Assembly (NCBI GenBank): GCA_017463615.1
Contig: JAFTOU010000027.1
Location: forward strand, 230,062 to 294,061
Source of the DNA: Alistipes sp.
GTDB taxonomy: Bacteria; Bacteroidota; Bacteroidia; Bacteroidales; Rikenellaceae
Direction of reading: 5' to 3'
DNA length: 64,000 nucleotides
Position 1 is the first letter of the stretch; each line of letters opens with the position of its first letter. Below are positions 9,025-19,400 of the stretch, piece after piece. A program made the translations under genes and the position numbers. Below the pieces are notes generated by a model. That model saw only the letters and a program-made list of their open reading frames with translations, was not told where the DNA came from and searched no databases.

Positions 9025-9594
9025 TTAAAGTCGGGTAAGGTCGAGCGCAAACCAGCTTTGGGTCTTCCAGCTTGCACCGTCGTCCATTTTCTGCACAATT
9101 TTGGCGTCAGAAGTATGCAACCTTGACGGTATATCATTATACCAAATCCATACCTCAGTACCCTTCATTCTGTTGGGTTTGCTGCGGCTTGGGTGGGATT
9201 TATAGAACTCGTTGCGGTCTATGATGATGAGGTTTGTACCTTTTTGCTTATGGAAGAGCATCCAGCGATAGGCGTCGTCTGCAGTTTTGAACTTCAGCAG
9301 CTCTGAGGCCTCTACAACCTCGTTACCCGAGAGCTTGAGTGACAAGATTGGTAAATCAAGCACCACATGCTCAAGTCCAGGAGCCGAGCTATGGTAAAAC
9401 TTCATCGTATAGCCCACAGCGGTATTGACAATAAAAAATTCGTCATCGCCCTTCCACCCATATCTCCACAGCCCATCACTTTTTGCACCGCCAGAGAGCT
9501 TGCTGAACTCCCCGATGATGTAGAGGCTCTGCTCCTGAGCCGATGATGTGAGCGCAAAGAGCGCAAAGGCAGCGAGTAGTATTAACCGTTTCAT
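9025..9594 (-). CDS. Secreted protein of unknown function, 189 aa
   Basis: A Sec signal peptide (MKRLILLAAFALFALTSSAQ) has a predicted cleavage after SAQ, so the mature protein should be periplasmic or exported. The remainder is rich in Trp and Tyr (GLWRYGWKGDDEFFIV, WIWYND) and probably β-rich. I recognise no family. It starts seven bases after the TerB-like gene and should be the last gene of that operon. It may therefore be the envelope-side component of the kinase-AAA+/TerB system, but that is inference from gene order only. Confidence 0.8.
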   Translation of the reverse strand: MKRLILLAAFALFALTSSAQEQSLYIIGEFSKLSGGAKSDGLWRYGWKGDDEFFIVNTAVGYTMKFYHSSAPGLEHVVLDLPILSLKLSGNEVVEASELLKFKTADDAYRWMLFHKQKGTNLIIIDRNEFYKSHPSRSKPNRMKGTEVWIWYNDIPSRLHTSDAKIVQKMDDGASWKTQSWFALDLTRL

Positions 9595-9601
9595 ATAGCA
9601 C

Positions 9602-11113
9602 TTACTTCTTCAGTTTACACCACAGGTCGTGGGAGGTGGCGGGGTGGGTTACGCCGTCGGCGCTCTGTATGGCAAGGGCAGTAGAGGAGTACTCTACGCT
9701 ATAGCTCTTGCTCTGCTTGTCGTACTTGATGCAGTACTGGTCGGCGCCTGCGAGGCGGTGCACACTGGAAAAGCCCGTATTGACATAGTTTTTCAGCGCG
9801 CTACGGTGCTGGATAATCTTTGATATATAACCCAGAAATGAGCTCTTGGCGCTATCCTTAGTAGAGAAGTAGTCGTAGATGACGATAAGGTTATATATCA
9901 GGTATGCCCAGTCGCTACGGTATGCCAGAAGGGTCTGCTTAAGGCGCTCCAGGCTGAATATATCGGAGTTTATGCTCTCCAAAATCTCGGCATTATTCAG
10001 GTAGCCCAGTGCCTGCTCAAAACAACTCTGCGGCACGCCCACCTTGCCGTAGAACATCAGCAGCAGGTAGAGGCTCTTTGCCTGAGGGGCAGACTCAAAC
10101 CTGAGCGCCATATTATCTATATCCACCAGTCGCAGCTCCCCCTTGCGGTCAATGAGCAGCGAGCTGGCAATCTTGGCCTCCGAGCTCAGGTAGTCGTAGA
10201 GGATGCGGTAGTAGCCCTCGTAGCTTATCAGATTTACATTCTGCTCCAACAGCCTCACGAAGTGGAGGATGCGCTGCTTGACCTGCTCGGAGATATCTAT
10301 GCAGAGGAAGTCCACCATCTTAACCAGACGGCCATCGTCCTCCAGCAGATAGTTATCCTCAATCTTGACCATCAGAAAGCCCTGATAAGGTATACGGTTG
10401 GGCTCTATATTATATCGCGAGCAGACAATCTTGTAGAAGGTCTTGGTATCCAGTCCGCCCAGCGTGTTATTCAAGTCGGAGAGCCTTACCCTATCGCCCA
10501 CAGGGACGATAAACTCCATAGAGCGGCGCAGGAAGTCAAAGTCGCCCTCTGCCCCCTCCGAGTCGTCCCATCGGCGCTCAAGCTCTGCAACAACATTGGG
10601 GAGGTAGAAGAGTTGCAGCCCCACATCGTTCAGCGCCTTTGTCAGCAGCAGGTAGTCGTACTTATCGCTCAGCACACTATGCACACCGCTGCACTGCTCG
10701 CGCTCTAAGTATATAATCTGCTCGGCAGAGCACTCGGCATCAATATCCGATGTAGAGACCACCGTGCACCACCCCTGCGACTGCTCCTCTAACGCAAGGC
10801 GTATAGCTGTGAGGAGCATACTCTCGCGAGAGTCTATATCGCTATCGGCACCGACAATAGAGCTCAGCACCTCCAGCGCCTGCTGCTTACTCTGCTCCGA
10901 GAGGGTACTGAGGCAAGATATAGCCTGCTGCAGCGATATGTAGTGGATAAACTCCAAGTCGCTAACCCCAATACCACACGCCCGCTGCAGGCGGTCAAGC
11001 AGCGAAACTTCATCCTTGTGAATCTGCTTATCCGCCTTCACCAAATCCACCGCGAGCTTAAACAGCGCCCGCTTCTGAACATCGGTAAGCTCTATATTCA
11101 GGTCTGCAACCAT
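9602..11113 (-). CDS. TerB-like domain protein, 503 aa
   Basis: Residues ~8-110 show the TerB/DjlA-like helical signature: two repeats each carrying an acidic turn, KADKQIHKDE and GADSDIDSRE. The remaining ~390 residues are mostly α-helical by eye and I cannot place them in a family. No signal peptide is present, so it is probably cytoplasmic. It begins 12 bases after the kinase-AAA+ gene, which implies translational or at least transcriptional coupling. TerB domains are known from Ter-type stress systems and are thought to act as metal-dependent scaffolds. Here the protein could be a substrate or partner of the adjacent kinase and ATPase. Confidence 0.8.
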   Translation of the reverse strand: MVADLNIELTDVQKRALFKLAVDLVKADKQIHKDEVSLLDRLQRACGIGVSDLEFIHYISLQQAISCLSTLSEQSKQQALEVLSSIVGADSDIDSRESMLLTAIRLALEEQSQGWCTVVSTSDIDAECSAEQIIYLEREQCSGVHSVLSDKYDYLLLTKALNDVGLQLFYLPNVVAELERRWDDSEGAEGDFDFLRRSMEFIVPVGDRVRLSDLNNTLGGLDTKTFYKIVCSRYNIEPNRIPYQGFLMVKIEDNYLLEDDGRLVKMVDFLCIDISEQVKQRILHFVRLLEQNVNLISYEGYYRILYDYLSSEAKIASSLLIDRKGELRLVDIDNMALRFESAPQAKSLYLLLMFYGKVGVPQSCFEQALGYLNNAEILESINSDIFSLERLKQTLLAYRSDWAYLIYNLIVIYDYFSTKDSAKSSFLGYISKIIQHRSALKNYVNTGFSSVHRLAGADQYCIKYDKQSKSYSVEYSSTALAIQSADGVTHPATSHDLWCKLKK

Positions 11114-11125
11114 AGTAAAAACGCT

Positions 11126-12979
11126 CTATACTCGGTAACCAATCTTAGGCTTTGCCATATTGCTGCGCTCAATGCCCTCCATCTTCTGGCGAATCTGCTC
11201 GTAGACCTTCATCGCATCCGGACGCAGGGATGGGTGGGTACTGCTGATAGTACTCTCAAGGGTCTGCTGGCAGATAAGGCGGTCGGTATATGCCGAGACC
11301 ATAGCCGCATCGTTTACCACATAGGCAATATCGCTGGCGATAAATCCCTCGGTAAGCTCCGCCAGTCGCTGAGCATCTATATCGTCGCTACAAGGGCGGT
11401 CGGCAAGATGAATCTTGAACATTTCGCGGCGAGCCTCCAAATCGGGCAGTGGCACATACACCTGCTTATCCATACGACCCGTACGAAGTACTGCAGGGTC
11501 TATCTTATCGGGACGGTTGGTTGTTCCGATGACAAAAATTCCGCGCTTAGAGCAGTTGTTGAGCTGCGTGAGGAACTCATTTACCTCGCCCGACGAGTAC
11601 TCCGCCGCACGACTTGAGCGGTCAGGCACAAGGGCGTCAAACTCGTCAAAGCAGATGACTATCGGCGCGTGAGCCTCGGCAACCTTGAAGAGCTTGCCAA
11701 TCTTCTCCTGCCCACCATGAACAAAGGAGCTGGCAAGGTCGGAGGACTTGACGAGCACAAAGTTGAACTGCGACTCCTCGGCAAACTTCTCCGAGATAAA
11801 GGTCTTACCGCATCCCGGAGGGCCATAGAGCAACATTCCATTCGGTATCGTTACGCGGTACTGCTCCGCCTTCTCCTTATTTCTGAGCACAAAGAGCACG
11901 CGCTGCTCCAAGTAGCTCTTCAGCTCCGCCATACCGGCAATATCCTTGAAGCCATTGCCTCCGCCCGTCTTAATCTCAAAATTTACGCGATTTGGGTCGT
12001 TCTGCGAGTAGCCATCCTCCTTCTGCGGGGTGTAGCTGTTGCTGCTGCTCTTGTCCGACTTCGTTGGCGCAGATGGCTTGCTCTCCGACTTGGAAGGCTG
12101 CGCCTCCTCACTCTGAGCCTCGCCAACAAAGCTCTTATAGTCCAAATCTAATAGCAGCTGCTCCACGCTGTGGTATCGCTCGGCAAAGTTGAGCGCAAGT
12201 CCCTTGGCGAGTATTACCTTCAGGCGCTCGTCTATATTTAGGCTGTTGAAGTTTATCGGCTCCTGCTTGCGCTCTGCCTTGACCAGCATCGCGCGACGCA
12301 CGAAGTTGGCACCATCGCCGAAGAATACCCTCCACGGCACGCGACCTGTGAGCATGGTATAAAATACCGCCGTGGCAGCAAATATATCGCTACGCTCGTC
12401 GTAGATGCCCGCAAAGGTCTCGTTGGCAGAGTAGAATACCTCAAGGTCGGAGGTGTCAAATGGCGCGCTGCCACTGCACTTTGGCGAGGTGTGACCGAGG
12501 TCTATAATCTCGGCACTGCCCGCAGTGGCGCTGAGCATAATGTTGCGCGGGGTGATGTCGTTGTGATAGAGTCCCTGCTGGTGCATGCTCTGCAAGCCCT
12601 CCAATATGCCGACAAAAATCTCTACCGCCTCAGCCTCCGAAAGACGCTGCTCGCGGTATATCTTCTCGGCAAGCAGCTCGCCCGTAAAGTAGGTGGTGGT
12701 GTAGTACTGACAGAGGCTCTGCTCGGCCTCTATCGTGCCAAAGGAGACTAACGAGACCACATTGCGGCTCTTAATCTTCTGACTGTACTCAATCTCCAGC
12801 ACAACGCCCGTAGTAGGATTTACCAACTTCTGCGGCACCTGCTTCATTATGTAGACCTTCATAAAGAAGGGCTGGTGCGATGAATCCTCTACACGATAAG
12901 TCTCGGTGTAGAGATTCGCCTTTATAAGACTCTGCACCAAGTATCCATCTACTCTCTGACCAATCTGAAGAACTGCCAT
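11126..12979 (-). CDS. Protein kinase-AAA+ ATPase fusion, 617 aa
   Basis: The N-terminal ~280 residues form a Hanks-type kinase fold with Lys41 in FFMKVY, the catalytic loop YHNDITPRN (139-146, HND in place of HRD), DLG at 160-162 in place of DFG, and the APE-helix region YDERSDIFAA near 193-202. The key Lys, Asp and Asn are present, so activity is plausible. A Ser/Lys-rich linker (~287-335) leads to an AAA+ module of the FtsH/Vps4 type, with GPPGCGKT (Walker A, 386-393), CFDEFDAL (Walker B) and GTTNRPDKIDP plus the arginine-finger region RTGRMD. There is no protease or membrane segment. It is the first gene of a three-gene operon with its own promoter. Confidence 0.9.
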   Translation of the reverse strand: MAVLQIGQRVDGYLVQSLIKANLYTETYRVEDSSHQPFFMKVYIMKQVPQKLVNPTTGVVLEIEYSQKIKSRNVVSLVSFGTIEAEQSLCQYYTTTYFTGELLAEKIYREQRLSEAEAVEIFVGILEGLQSMHQQGLYHNDITPRNIMLSATAGSAEIIDLGHTSPKCSGSAPFDTSDLEVFYSANETFAGIYDERSDIFAATAVFYTMLTGRVPWRVFFGDGANFVRRAMLVKAERKQEPINFNSLNIDERLKVILAKGLALNFAERYHSVEQLLLDLDYKSFVGEAQSEEAQPSKSESKPSAPTKSDKSSSNSYTPQKEDGYSQNDPNRVNFEIKTGGGNGFKDIAGMAELKSYLEQRVLFVLRNKEKAEQYRVTIPNGMLLYGPPGCGKTFISEKFAEESQFNFVLVKSSDLASSFVHGGQEKIGKLFKVAEAHAPIVICFDEFDALVPDRSSRAAEYSSGEVNEFLTQLNNCSKRGIFVIGTTNRPDKIDPAVLRTGRMDKQVYVPLPDLEARREMFKIHLADRPCSDDIDAQRLAELTEGFIASDIAYVVNDAAMVSAYTDRLICQQTLESTISSTHPSLRPDAMKVYEQIRQKMEGIERSNMAKPKIGYRV

Positions 12980-13006
12980 AATACATTTATTTAAGTTTCC
13001 AACTCA

Positions 13007-13038
13007 CAAATATAGCACATTTCTAACACAAAACAAAA
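13007..13038 (-). promoter_or_regulatory. Promoter of the kinase-AAA+/TerB operon
   Basis: The minus strand reads TATATTTG at 13007-13014 and TTTTG at 13034-13038, with 19 bases between. The -33 box lies in the T-rich tail of the preceding terminator. Confidence 0.75.
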
Positions 13039-13064
13039 CCAGCGAGGTTATTAGCCCCGCTGGT
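13031..13064 (-). terminator. Terminator after the first GLUG lipoprotein gene
   Basis: The minus-strand transcript ends in a hairpin with 10-base arms (ACCAGCGGGG with CCTCGCTGGT, one weak pair at 13038-13064) followed by TTTGTTT. Confidence 0.8.
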
Positions 13065-13085
13065 CTGAAATATATCTCCCAAGAG

Positions 13086-16000
13086 TTACTCTACATCAAC
13101 AAATGACATATCTGAGTAAACAGCTGGAGTGGTGTAACCTGTCAGCCAATACTTCCAGTAGTAAGTATCACCCTCAGTGTCGTTGAGCTTGTGAAGGATG
13201 TCTGCCTCGTAGCGATCCTCACCAGTACCACCCTTAACAGTACCGATATAACCACCTGCCTTGCAGTTCTTTATAGGCAGAGCCCTATTAGGATTACCTG
13301 CGATAGCTGCACGATACTCGGTTGTTGCATCAAGATTTACTACATAAGCAGTCTTAGCCTCGTTCAACTCCAGAAGTGTATCGTGTGCAGCAAGCATCTT
13401 ACCAGTGTTAGTACAGTTCTCAATCAGAGCCTTAGCGCCACCGCCAGTACCTACAACACCTGCAAGCAGTACATAGGTATTTGCAGTTGAAGCACCAGTC
13501 TCGCGAGCGGTCTTAGTCAGACAGCACATTGAGCCAGAGTTGCTACAGTTCTTAACATAAGAGTACTGATTCTCAATACAGCCAATGATACCGCCGAGAA
13601 TCTGTTCCTTTGGAGACTCATACTCAACAGCCAGAATACCTGTATTTACACAGCCCTCAATAGCTGAGCAGTTATTTACACCGGTCATACCACCAAGACG
13701 GAACTTAGCATTACCACCCATAAGGCGAACAAGACCATTGTTAGTACAGTTGGTAACATAGATACCATAAACACCGTCAGCAGTAACATCAGTTCCACCA
13801 TAGCAGCAACCTGCGATACCACCACCATAGTTCCAAGCAGTATTAACAGTAGAACCATAGAGGGTAAGAGTTCCGTTGTTTACGCAGTTCTCAATAACAA
13901 TACCCTTGTCGTGACCGCTACCTGCTACACCAATCTTACCACCGAATGCACCTGCAAATGTCTGCGAATTTGAAGCAGCAGCATCTACATAAACAGCACC
14001 CTGGTTCTCGCAGTTGGTCATCTTGCTGCAGAAGCGTGAGTAACCGATAAAACCACCAACGCAGATACCGCCAGCCATTGTATCAACATTCTGGACAGTT
14101 ACAGAGCCCTTGTTCACGCAGTTATCAGCATACGCTGTCTTAGAAGCGCCACCATTGGTAAGACCAATAACACCACCAACGCTTACAGTTGATGGAGAGT
14201 TAGTCTCCTCGTTCAGAGTAACATCACCGCTATTCTCGCAGTAAGAGATAGTGTGATAGTTTATACGACCTACAACACCTGCAAAGTGGAGAGCAGAGCA
14301 AGTAGACTCGGTAGAACCTACATTAACATCACCGCTATTCTTACAGTAGCTCATAACACCAGCCTCCTCAGCGCTCTGGGTAATGTAACCGAATACACCA
14401 CCTACATAGGTGTTATTACCAGTGTTGAATACGGTAACATCTGCGCTATTCTCGCAGTTTGTTACAGTTGGGGTATTTCCAGCAGAGCCATCGCCAATCA
14501 TACCTACAACACCACCTACAACAGCCTGATTTGCCTTAGCCTCAGCGTGGGCGAGGTTGATTGCGCCCTGGTTCTTACAATCCTTAACAAGGATATCTGC
14601 AGTAGAGGCGTAAACGCGGCCGATAACACCACCTACGCGAGTCTTACCAGAAGACTGTGCACCTGCAGAGATAGCAACCTGGCTTACGCAGTTCTCAACA
14701 GTACCGCCGCTAATCTGAGCAACAACACCGCCGACATAAGCCCAGTTGTTACCTGGGTCGGTCATATTGGCAACGATAGTACCTGCAACGGTCAGATTCT
14801 TAACAACACCGCCATTTGCTACAACGCCAAACAGACCGCAAGAGTTGTGGTAAGAGGGAACCAGCTCGCCCTCAGCGTTAGGAAAGCTAACCTTATGAAT
14901 GTCGTAGTTGTGGTCGATAGTAAGGCCAGAGATAGTGTTGTTACCACCATCAAAGATACCCACGAACTGAGGCTTAACGGTCTGAGCATCGTCGTTGTTG
15001 CAACCGATAGCAATCCAGTTTGTATATGCCGACAGGTCAATATTGTTCTTCAGAACAACAACACCATCCTCGTTAGAGAACTCTGCACCTGCAGGGTAAC
15101 GCTCTGTAGTGCCGTTAATTGCATCTGCAAATGCCTTCATCTGCTCTGCAGTAGAGATACCGTCGGCAACCTTCTCCTTCAGTACATCTACACTCTGGTA
15201 GATATGCTTGTGCTCGTCTACAGCAGTAGCGCCAGCCTCGTACTTAGCCCAGATAGTGCGGCGTGCATTCTCAGCGCCATTCTTGTAGGTCTTAAGCACA
15301 GCCTGGTCGTGGTAGATAGGAGCATAGAGCTCGGTCTTCTCAACCTCGGTAGTGGTCTGGTCCTCGTTGGTGATGGTCTCCTTAATAGTCACCTCGCGGG
15401 TAAGACCCATAACTACGGCCTGCACATTGCGAGCAGTAGCGATATCTGCAGCAGCGCCCATAGATACCTTTACCTCGGTGCCAACCTCTGCAGTCTCAAG
15501 GCTGATAGCGCCTGTAGCAGCGTCTACAACAACGCCAGAAGCTACAGCGTAGGTCTTGCTAAGCAGCGAGTTGCTCAGGCTGATAGCATCTACATTCCAG
15601 CTCTTAGAAGCGGTAAGCTCAAACTCTACAACAGAAGCGAGTGGCTGCATTGTAGCAACGAGCTTCTGGTCCTCAATAACCACATTTGCAGAGTAGTGGT
15701 AGAGCGGCATCTTGTTTGTCAGCTCACCTGCAACCTGCTCTGCAGCGATATCGTAAACTGCAGTCATAGCATCAGCATCTACACTCTTAACATTGTAGAA
15801 TACAGCCACTGGCTTAGTCAGGTCGGTTGGCAGGAACGCCTCCGAGCCCTCCTTTACTGTAAACTCAGAGGTACGACCTGCCTGTGTGGTCAGATAGGTG
15901 TATGTCTTGCCATCATAAACCACTGTAAGCTCGTCGCCTACCTCCCAGTTAAACTTACTTGTACCTGCAGCCTTATCGCCTGTAACAGTTACACGGGTAA

Positions 16001-16154
16001 GGTCGTCTACAGTAGCAACGATGGTAAGGCTCTGGCCGACAGCCTCAACGCCCTCATTGCCATTGATATTCACATCAACATCGGATGTCAAATCCTTTGA
16101 ACAGCTACTTGCCAACACAGCAACAGCAGCCATAAGCATAAAAATCTTTCTCAT
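13086..16154 (-). CDS. GLUG-repeat surface lipoprotein, 1022 aa
   Basis: A lipoprotein signal (MRKIFMLMAAVAVLASSC) places the lipidated Cys at residue 18, followed by SKDLTSDVD. Residues ~40-270 resemble a fimbrillin-like domain (NWEVGDELTVVYDG, GRTSEFTVKEG). From about residue 360 to the end run GLUG-type β-helix repeats, recognisable as recurring NCxNxGxV and xGGVxG cores. It is a close paralogue of the lipoprotein at 16478-19582, with near-identical signal peptides. Small ORF B lies 24 bases upstream. Surface binding or adhesion is inferred from the family. A long plus-strand ORF lies opposite it and is a shadow. Confidence 0.9.
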   Translation of the reverse strand: MRKIFMLMAAVAVLASSCSKDLTSDVDVNINGNEGVEAVGQSLTIVATVDDLTRVTVTGDKAAGTSKFNWEVGDELTVVYDGKTYTYLTTQAGRTSEFTVKEGSEAFLPTDLTKPVAVFYNVKSVDADAMTAVYDIAAEQVAGELTNKMPLYHYSANVVIEDQKLVATMQPLASVVEFELTASKSWNVDAISLSNSLLSKTYAVASGVVVDAATGAISLETAEVGTEVKVSMGAAADIATARNVQAVVMGLTREVTIKETITNEDQTTTEVEKTELYAPIYHDQAVLKTYKNGAENARRTIWAKYEAGATAVDEHKHIYQSVDVLKEKVADGISTAEQMKAFADAINGTTERYPAGAEFSNEDGVVVLKNNIDLSAYTNWIAIGCNNDDAQTVKPQFVGIFDGGNNTISGLTIDHNYDIHKVSFPNAEGELVPSYHNSCGLFGVVANGGVVKNLTVAGTIVANMTDPGNNWAYVGGVVAQISGGTVENCVSQVAISAGAQSSGKTRVGGVIGRVYASTADILVKDCKNQGAINLAHAEAKANQAVVGGVVGMIGDGSAGNTPTVTNCENSADVTVFNTGNNTYVGGVFGYITQSAEEAGVMSYCKNSGDVNVGSTESTCSALHFAGVVGRINYHTISYCENSGDVTLNEETNSPSTVSVGGVIGLTNGGASKTAYADNCVNKGSVTVQNVDTMAGGICVGGFIGYSRFCSKMTNCENQGAVYVDAAASNSQTFAGAFGGKIGVAGSGHDKGIVIENCVNNGTLTLYGSTVNTAWNYGGGIAGCCYGGTDVTADGVYGIYVTNCTNNGLVRLMGGNAKFRLGGMTGVNNCSAIEGCVNTGILAVEYESPKEQILGGIIGCIENQYSYVKNCSNSGSMCCLTKTARETGASTANTYVLLAGVVGTGGGAKALIENCTNTGKMLAAHDTLLELNEAKTAYVVNLDATTEYRAAIAGNPNRALPIKNCKAGGYIGTVKGGTGEDRYEADILHKLNDTEGDTYYWKYWLTGYTTPAVYSDMSFVDVE

Positions 16155-16178
16155 AGTTCTTGTTGTTTTGTTGGTTAA

Positions 16179-16316
16179 TTACTCGTCCTCGCGGCCCTCA
16201 AATGTTAAATCCTCAAAGCCTGAGACCTCTGATGCTGCAAAACCTGCCTCAATATGGCAACGGCACTCGCGCAGCTCTGGGCACTGATATGCCCCAAATT
16301 TAAGATTTGTTTTCAT
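16179..16316 (-). CDS. Small ORF B, 45 aa
   Basis: It begins MKTNLKFGAYQCPELREC and contains HIEAGFAAS and an acidic tail ending GREDE. It aligns with small ORFs A and C over the whole length, most clearly at Y-x-x-P-(Q/E)-L-R, E-x-GFA-x-S and the aromatic-acidic C-terminus. B and C share a Cys-x-Cys pair near residues 17-20. It lies 24 bases upstream of the GLUG lipoprotein start and after a terminator and promoter, so the unit is small ORF plus lipoprotein. No function is known to me. Confidence 0.78.
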   Translation of the reverse strand: MKTNLKFGAYQCPELRECRCHIEAGFAASEVSGFEDLTFEGREDE

Positions 16317-16406
16317 AAAAATGGTATTATTAGGTTATGTTATACTTCTTTATGATAATAAGACACTTTCACCCCACCTTACCCCTAAAGCAAGGTGAAT
16401 TTTTTG

Positions 16407-16414
16407 CAAATATA
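16407..16414 (-). promoter_or_regulatory. -7 box upstream of small ORF B
   Basis: The minus strand reads TATATTTG just after the terminator of the neighbouring unit. The -33 element is weak. The leader to the small ORF is about 90 bases, long for this genome. Confidence 0.55.
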
Positions 16415-16431
16415 TACAATTTTTTGGATAA

Positions 16432-16463
16432 TAAAAAACCACGAGTCTCCCCGTGGTTTTTTA
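16432..16463 (-). terminator. Terminator of the SusC-to-GLUG transcription unit
   Basis: Arms AAAAAACCACG and CGTGGTTTTTT form a hairpin directly downstream of the second GLUG lipoprotein stop. The A/T tracts on both sides make it bidirectional in principle. Confidence 0.85.
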
Positions 16464-16477
16464 TCAATTTATAACGC

Positions 16478-19400
16478 TTAGTTTGCCGAGCCGAGGAAGC
16501 TATTCTCGCTCAGTGTCATATTACCTGTCCAGCCGGTAAACCAGTGCTCCCAGTGCCACAGACTTGTAGCATCGTCTACCAGTGGGTGGAGCTGATCTAC
16601 CTCGTAAGTACCAGCCTCTGCATTGAAGTTCTTGATAGAGCCGATAGAGCCACCGAGCTTACAGCCAGAGATAGAATATTTACCAGGAGCTGCGCCTATG
16701 ATAGCCGAGCGGCACTCAAAGTTACGACCCTCCTCAACGCTTGTAGGAGCTACCCACGCCTTAGTCTCATCGTTCCAGTTGTGAGTTCCGTCGTTTGTAC
16801 CAAGCACCTTACCGCTGAATGTACAGTTGATAATCTTTGATTTCGCATCCTTTGCACGACCAAGGATACCACCGATACAAGCGTGGTAGTTGTTAGCAAC
16901 AGTCTTCTCGCCAGTACCACTTCGCGTAGGCATAAGATATGCAACAGTACCGCTGTTTGTACAGCCAGAGATGATAGAGTATGTTGCATTCTCAATAAAG
17001 CCTGCGATACCGCCGAAGAACTCCTCCTTATATGCAGGGGTACGCTCAGAGGTAATCTCGCCCTCGTTTACGCAGTTGATAACCTCGCCTCGGTTAATCA
17101 GACCAGTGATACCACCTGCACGATACTTAGCACCACCCAGTGCGCGAACCTTTCCCTTATTTACGCAACCATCAACAATAACACCTACATTGCCGTATGC
17201 TGCTGTAAAGGTATCAGAAGATGCACCGCCATAGCAAGTACCGAAGCAACCGCCAATATAGCACCAGCCACCTACGGTCTCAGTAGTCTCGGTATATGAA
17301 GATATAGCGCCCTCGTTTGTACAGTCGTAGACCTGAATACCATTCTGCATAGGGTTAGAGTTCACTCCATTCTTACCAACGATACCACCGCAGTGGAATG
17401 CAGAAGTTGATGTCATGTGAACAGATACAGAGCCCTTATTTACGCAACCATCAACAACCAGTGGCTGAGTAGCGTAGCCGATAATACCACCCACCATTGG
17501 AGCGACATTCTGACGATTCTCAACAACACCATTGTTTACGCAGTCGGTAATATATACCTCGCCATTAGCCTTTGTATTTCTACCATTGGTATAACCAGCG
17601 ATACCGCCGATATACATCTCAAGGTCTGTAGCCTCCTTAGTACCCTCGCCCAGAGAGATTTTACCATTGTTCTCGCACCCAAGGAACTCGTAGTGGCGAG
17701 TCTGACCCACGATACCACCGACATTACATGTGGTCTGACCTGTTACAGTCACAGCGCCATTGTTTACGCAGTTCTCAAATACGCCCTCCTTCTCGCTCAG
17801 ACGGGTAGTGTAACCGAACACACCGCCAATGATACCATTAGCCGTGGACTTTACAACCACACTACCGTTATTTGTAAGGTCAGAGATATTTACATCTACC
17901 GCCTCGCCATCGCCTACAATACCGATAACGCCACCGCCGATAATCTCCCAAGCAGCAGCACCGTCAGCGTGGATAACGCTGATATCGCCCTCGTTTGTAA
18001 GGTTGCTAATCTCGTTGTCAATCTCAGACTGCACGCGGCCCACAACACCACCGAAGCGAACCTTAGTATTGAGCTGGCTGCCAGAGGTGATAGTCACCTT
18101 GCTGGTAAGGTTATCCAGCGGAGCACCATACTGCTGTGCAACAACACCGCCAACATAGATCCAGTACGACTCAACATCTGCAGGGATAGTATAGTCCAGA
18201 ACGATGTTACCCTCAACGGTCAGATTCTTGATAGCACCTGCAGGGCTCACAGCACCAAACAGACCTGCGCTTGAGCAGATTACAGTGCCCTCGCCACCGT
18301 CGTAGGTTGTATACTTGAGCTGGTGGTCCGCGTAGTTGTAGTTGATGTTCATACCGCTAATGGTGTTGCCCTGACCATCAAAACGGCCAGAGAAGATAGT
18401 CTCAACGCCATCAAAAGTATCTGCATTGTTCTGACCAATAGCAATCCAGTTGCTATAGTCCGCCAGACTGATGCTGTTGTTGAGCAGGATAACGCCATCC
18501 TCGTTACAGAACTTAGTACCTGCAGGGAAGGTCTCAACAGAGAGGTTTACCTCGTCTGCCAGCTCCTTAAGGTCGGCAGCGGTAGAGATACCATTCTTGT
18601 GACCATCAAGGATATCCTTAAGCGGCTGATATACATGCTTGCGCTCGTCTACAGCCTTGGTGTTATCCACCGTGTAAGCGCTCCAAATAGTGCGGCTGAA
18701 GTTCTCAACGCCACCCTTATAGAGCTTCACGCAACCCTTACCGCAGTATACTGGTGCGTGGTGAGTCGTGGTGGTAGTGGTAACGGCAGCATCGCCCTCA
18801 CCCTCGGTAGTCTCAACGGTAACCTCGTTAGATACGCCAGGGACAACAACCACTACATTACGCTTAGTTGCAAAGTCGTGCATAGCGGCAAGGTTTACCT
18901 TCACGCTCTTGCCCACAGTTGCAGCAGAGAGGTCAATAAGACCTGTTGCAGCATCTACAACAAGGCCTGCAGCCGATGCGTAGGTATAGAGCTGACGAGC
19001 AGAGGTGCTGAGGCTCAGCGCATCTGCATTCCAAGCGCTTGACGCCTGAAGCTCAAACTCTACGACCGATGCCAGAGGCTTCATCACAACCACAACCTTT
19101 CCATTCTCCACAGCTGTAGTTGCTGCATAGCCATAGAGAGGCAGCTTATTTGTCAGCGTACCCTCGGTCTGCTCGGCAGCAATATCAAAGGTAGCCTTCA
19201 GCGTTGCAACATCTACGCTTGCAACATTGTAGAATGCAGCCACCGGAAGTGACGCATCTACAGCAGTGAGTGCATTTGCATCATCCTTTGGCACGAAGGT
19301 AGATGTACGGCCTGCCTGCTGAGCAAGGTATACATACTGTGCGCCATTGTGTACCAGAGTAAGCTCGTCGCCCACCTCCCAGGTGAGGTAGCTGGTCTGG

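Noticed and set aside
14253-16100. 615-codon plus-strand ORF opposite the first GLUG lipoprotein
   Set aside because: It is a shadow of strongly biased codon use on the minus strand. It has low-complexity composition, no recognisable domain and no promoter.
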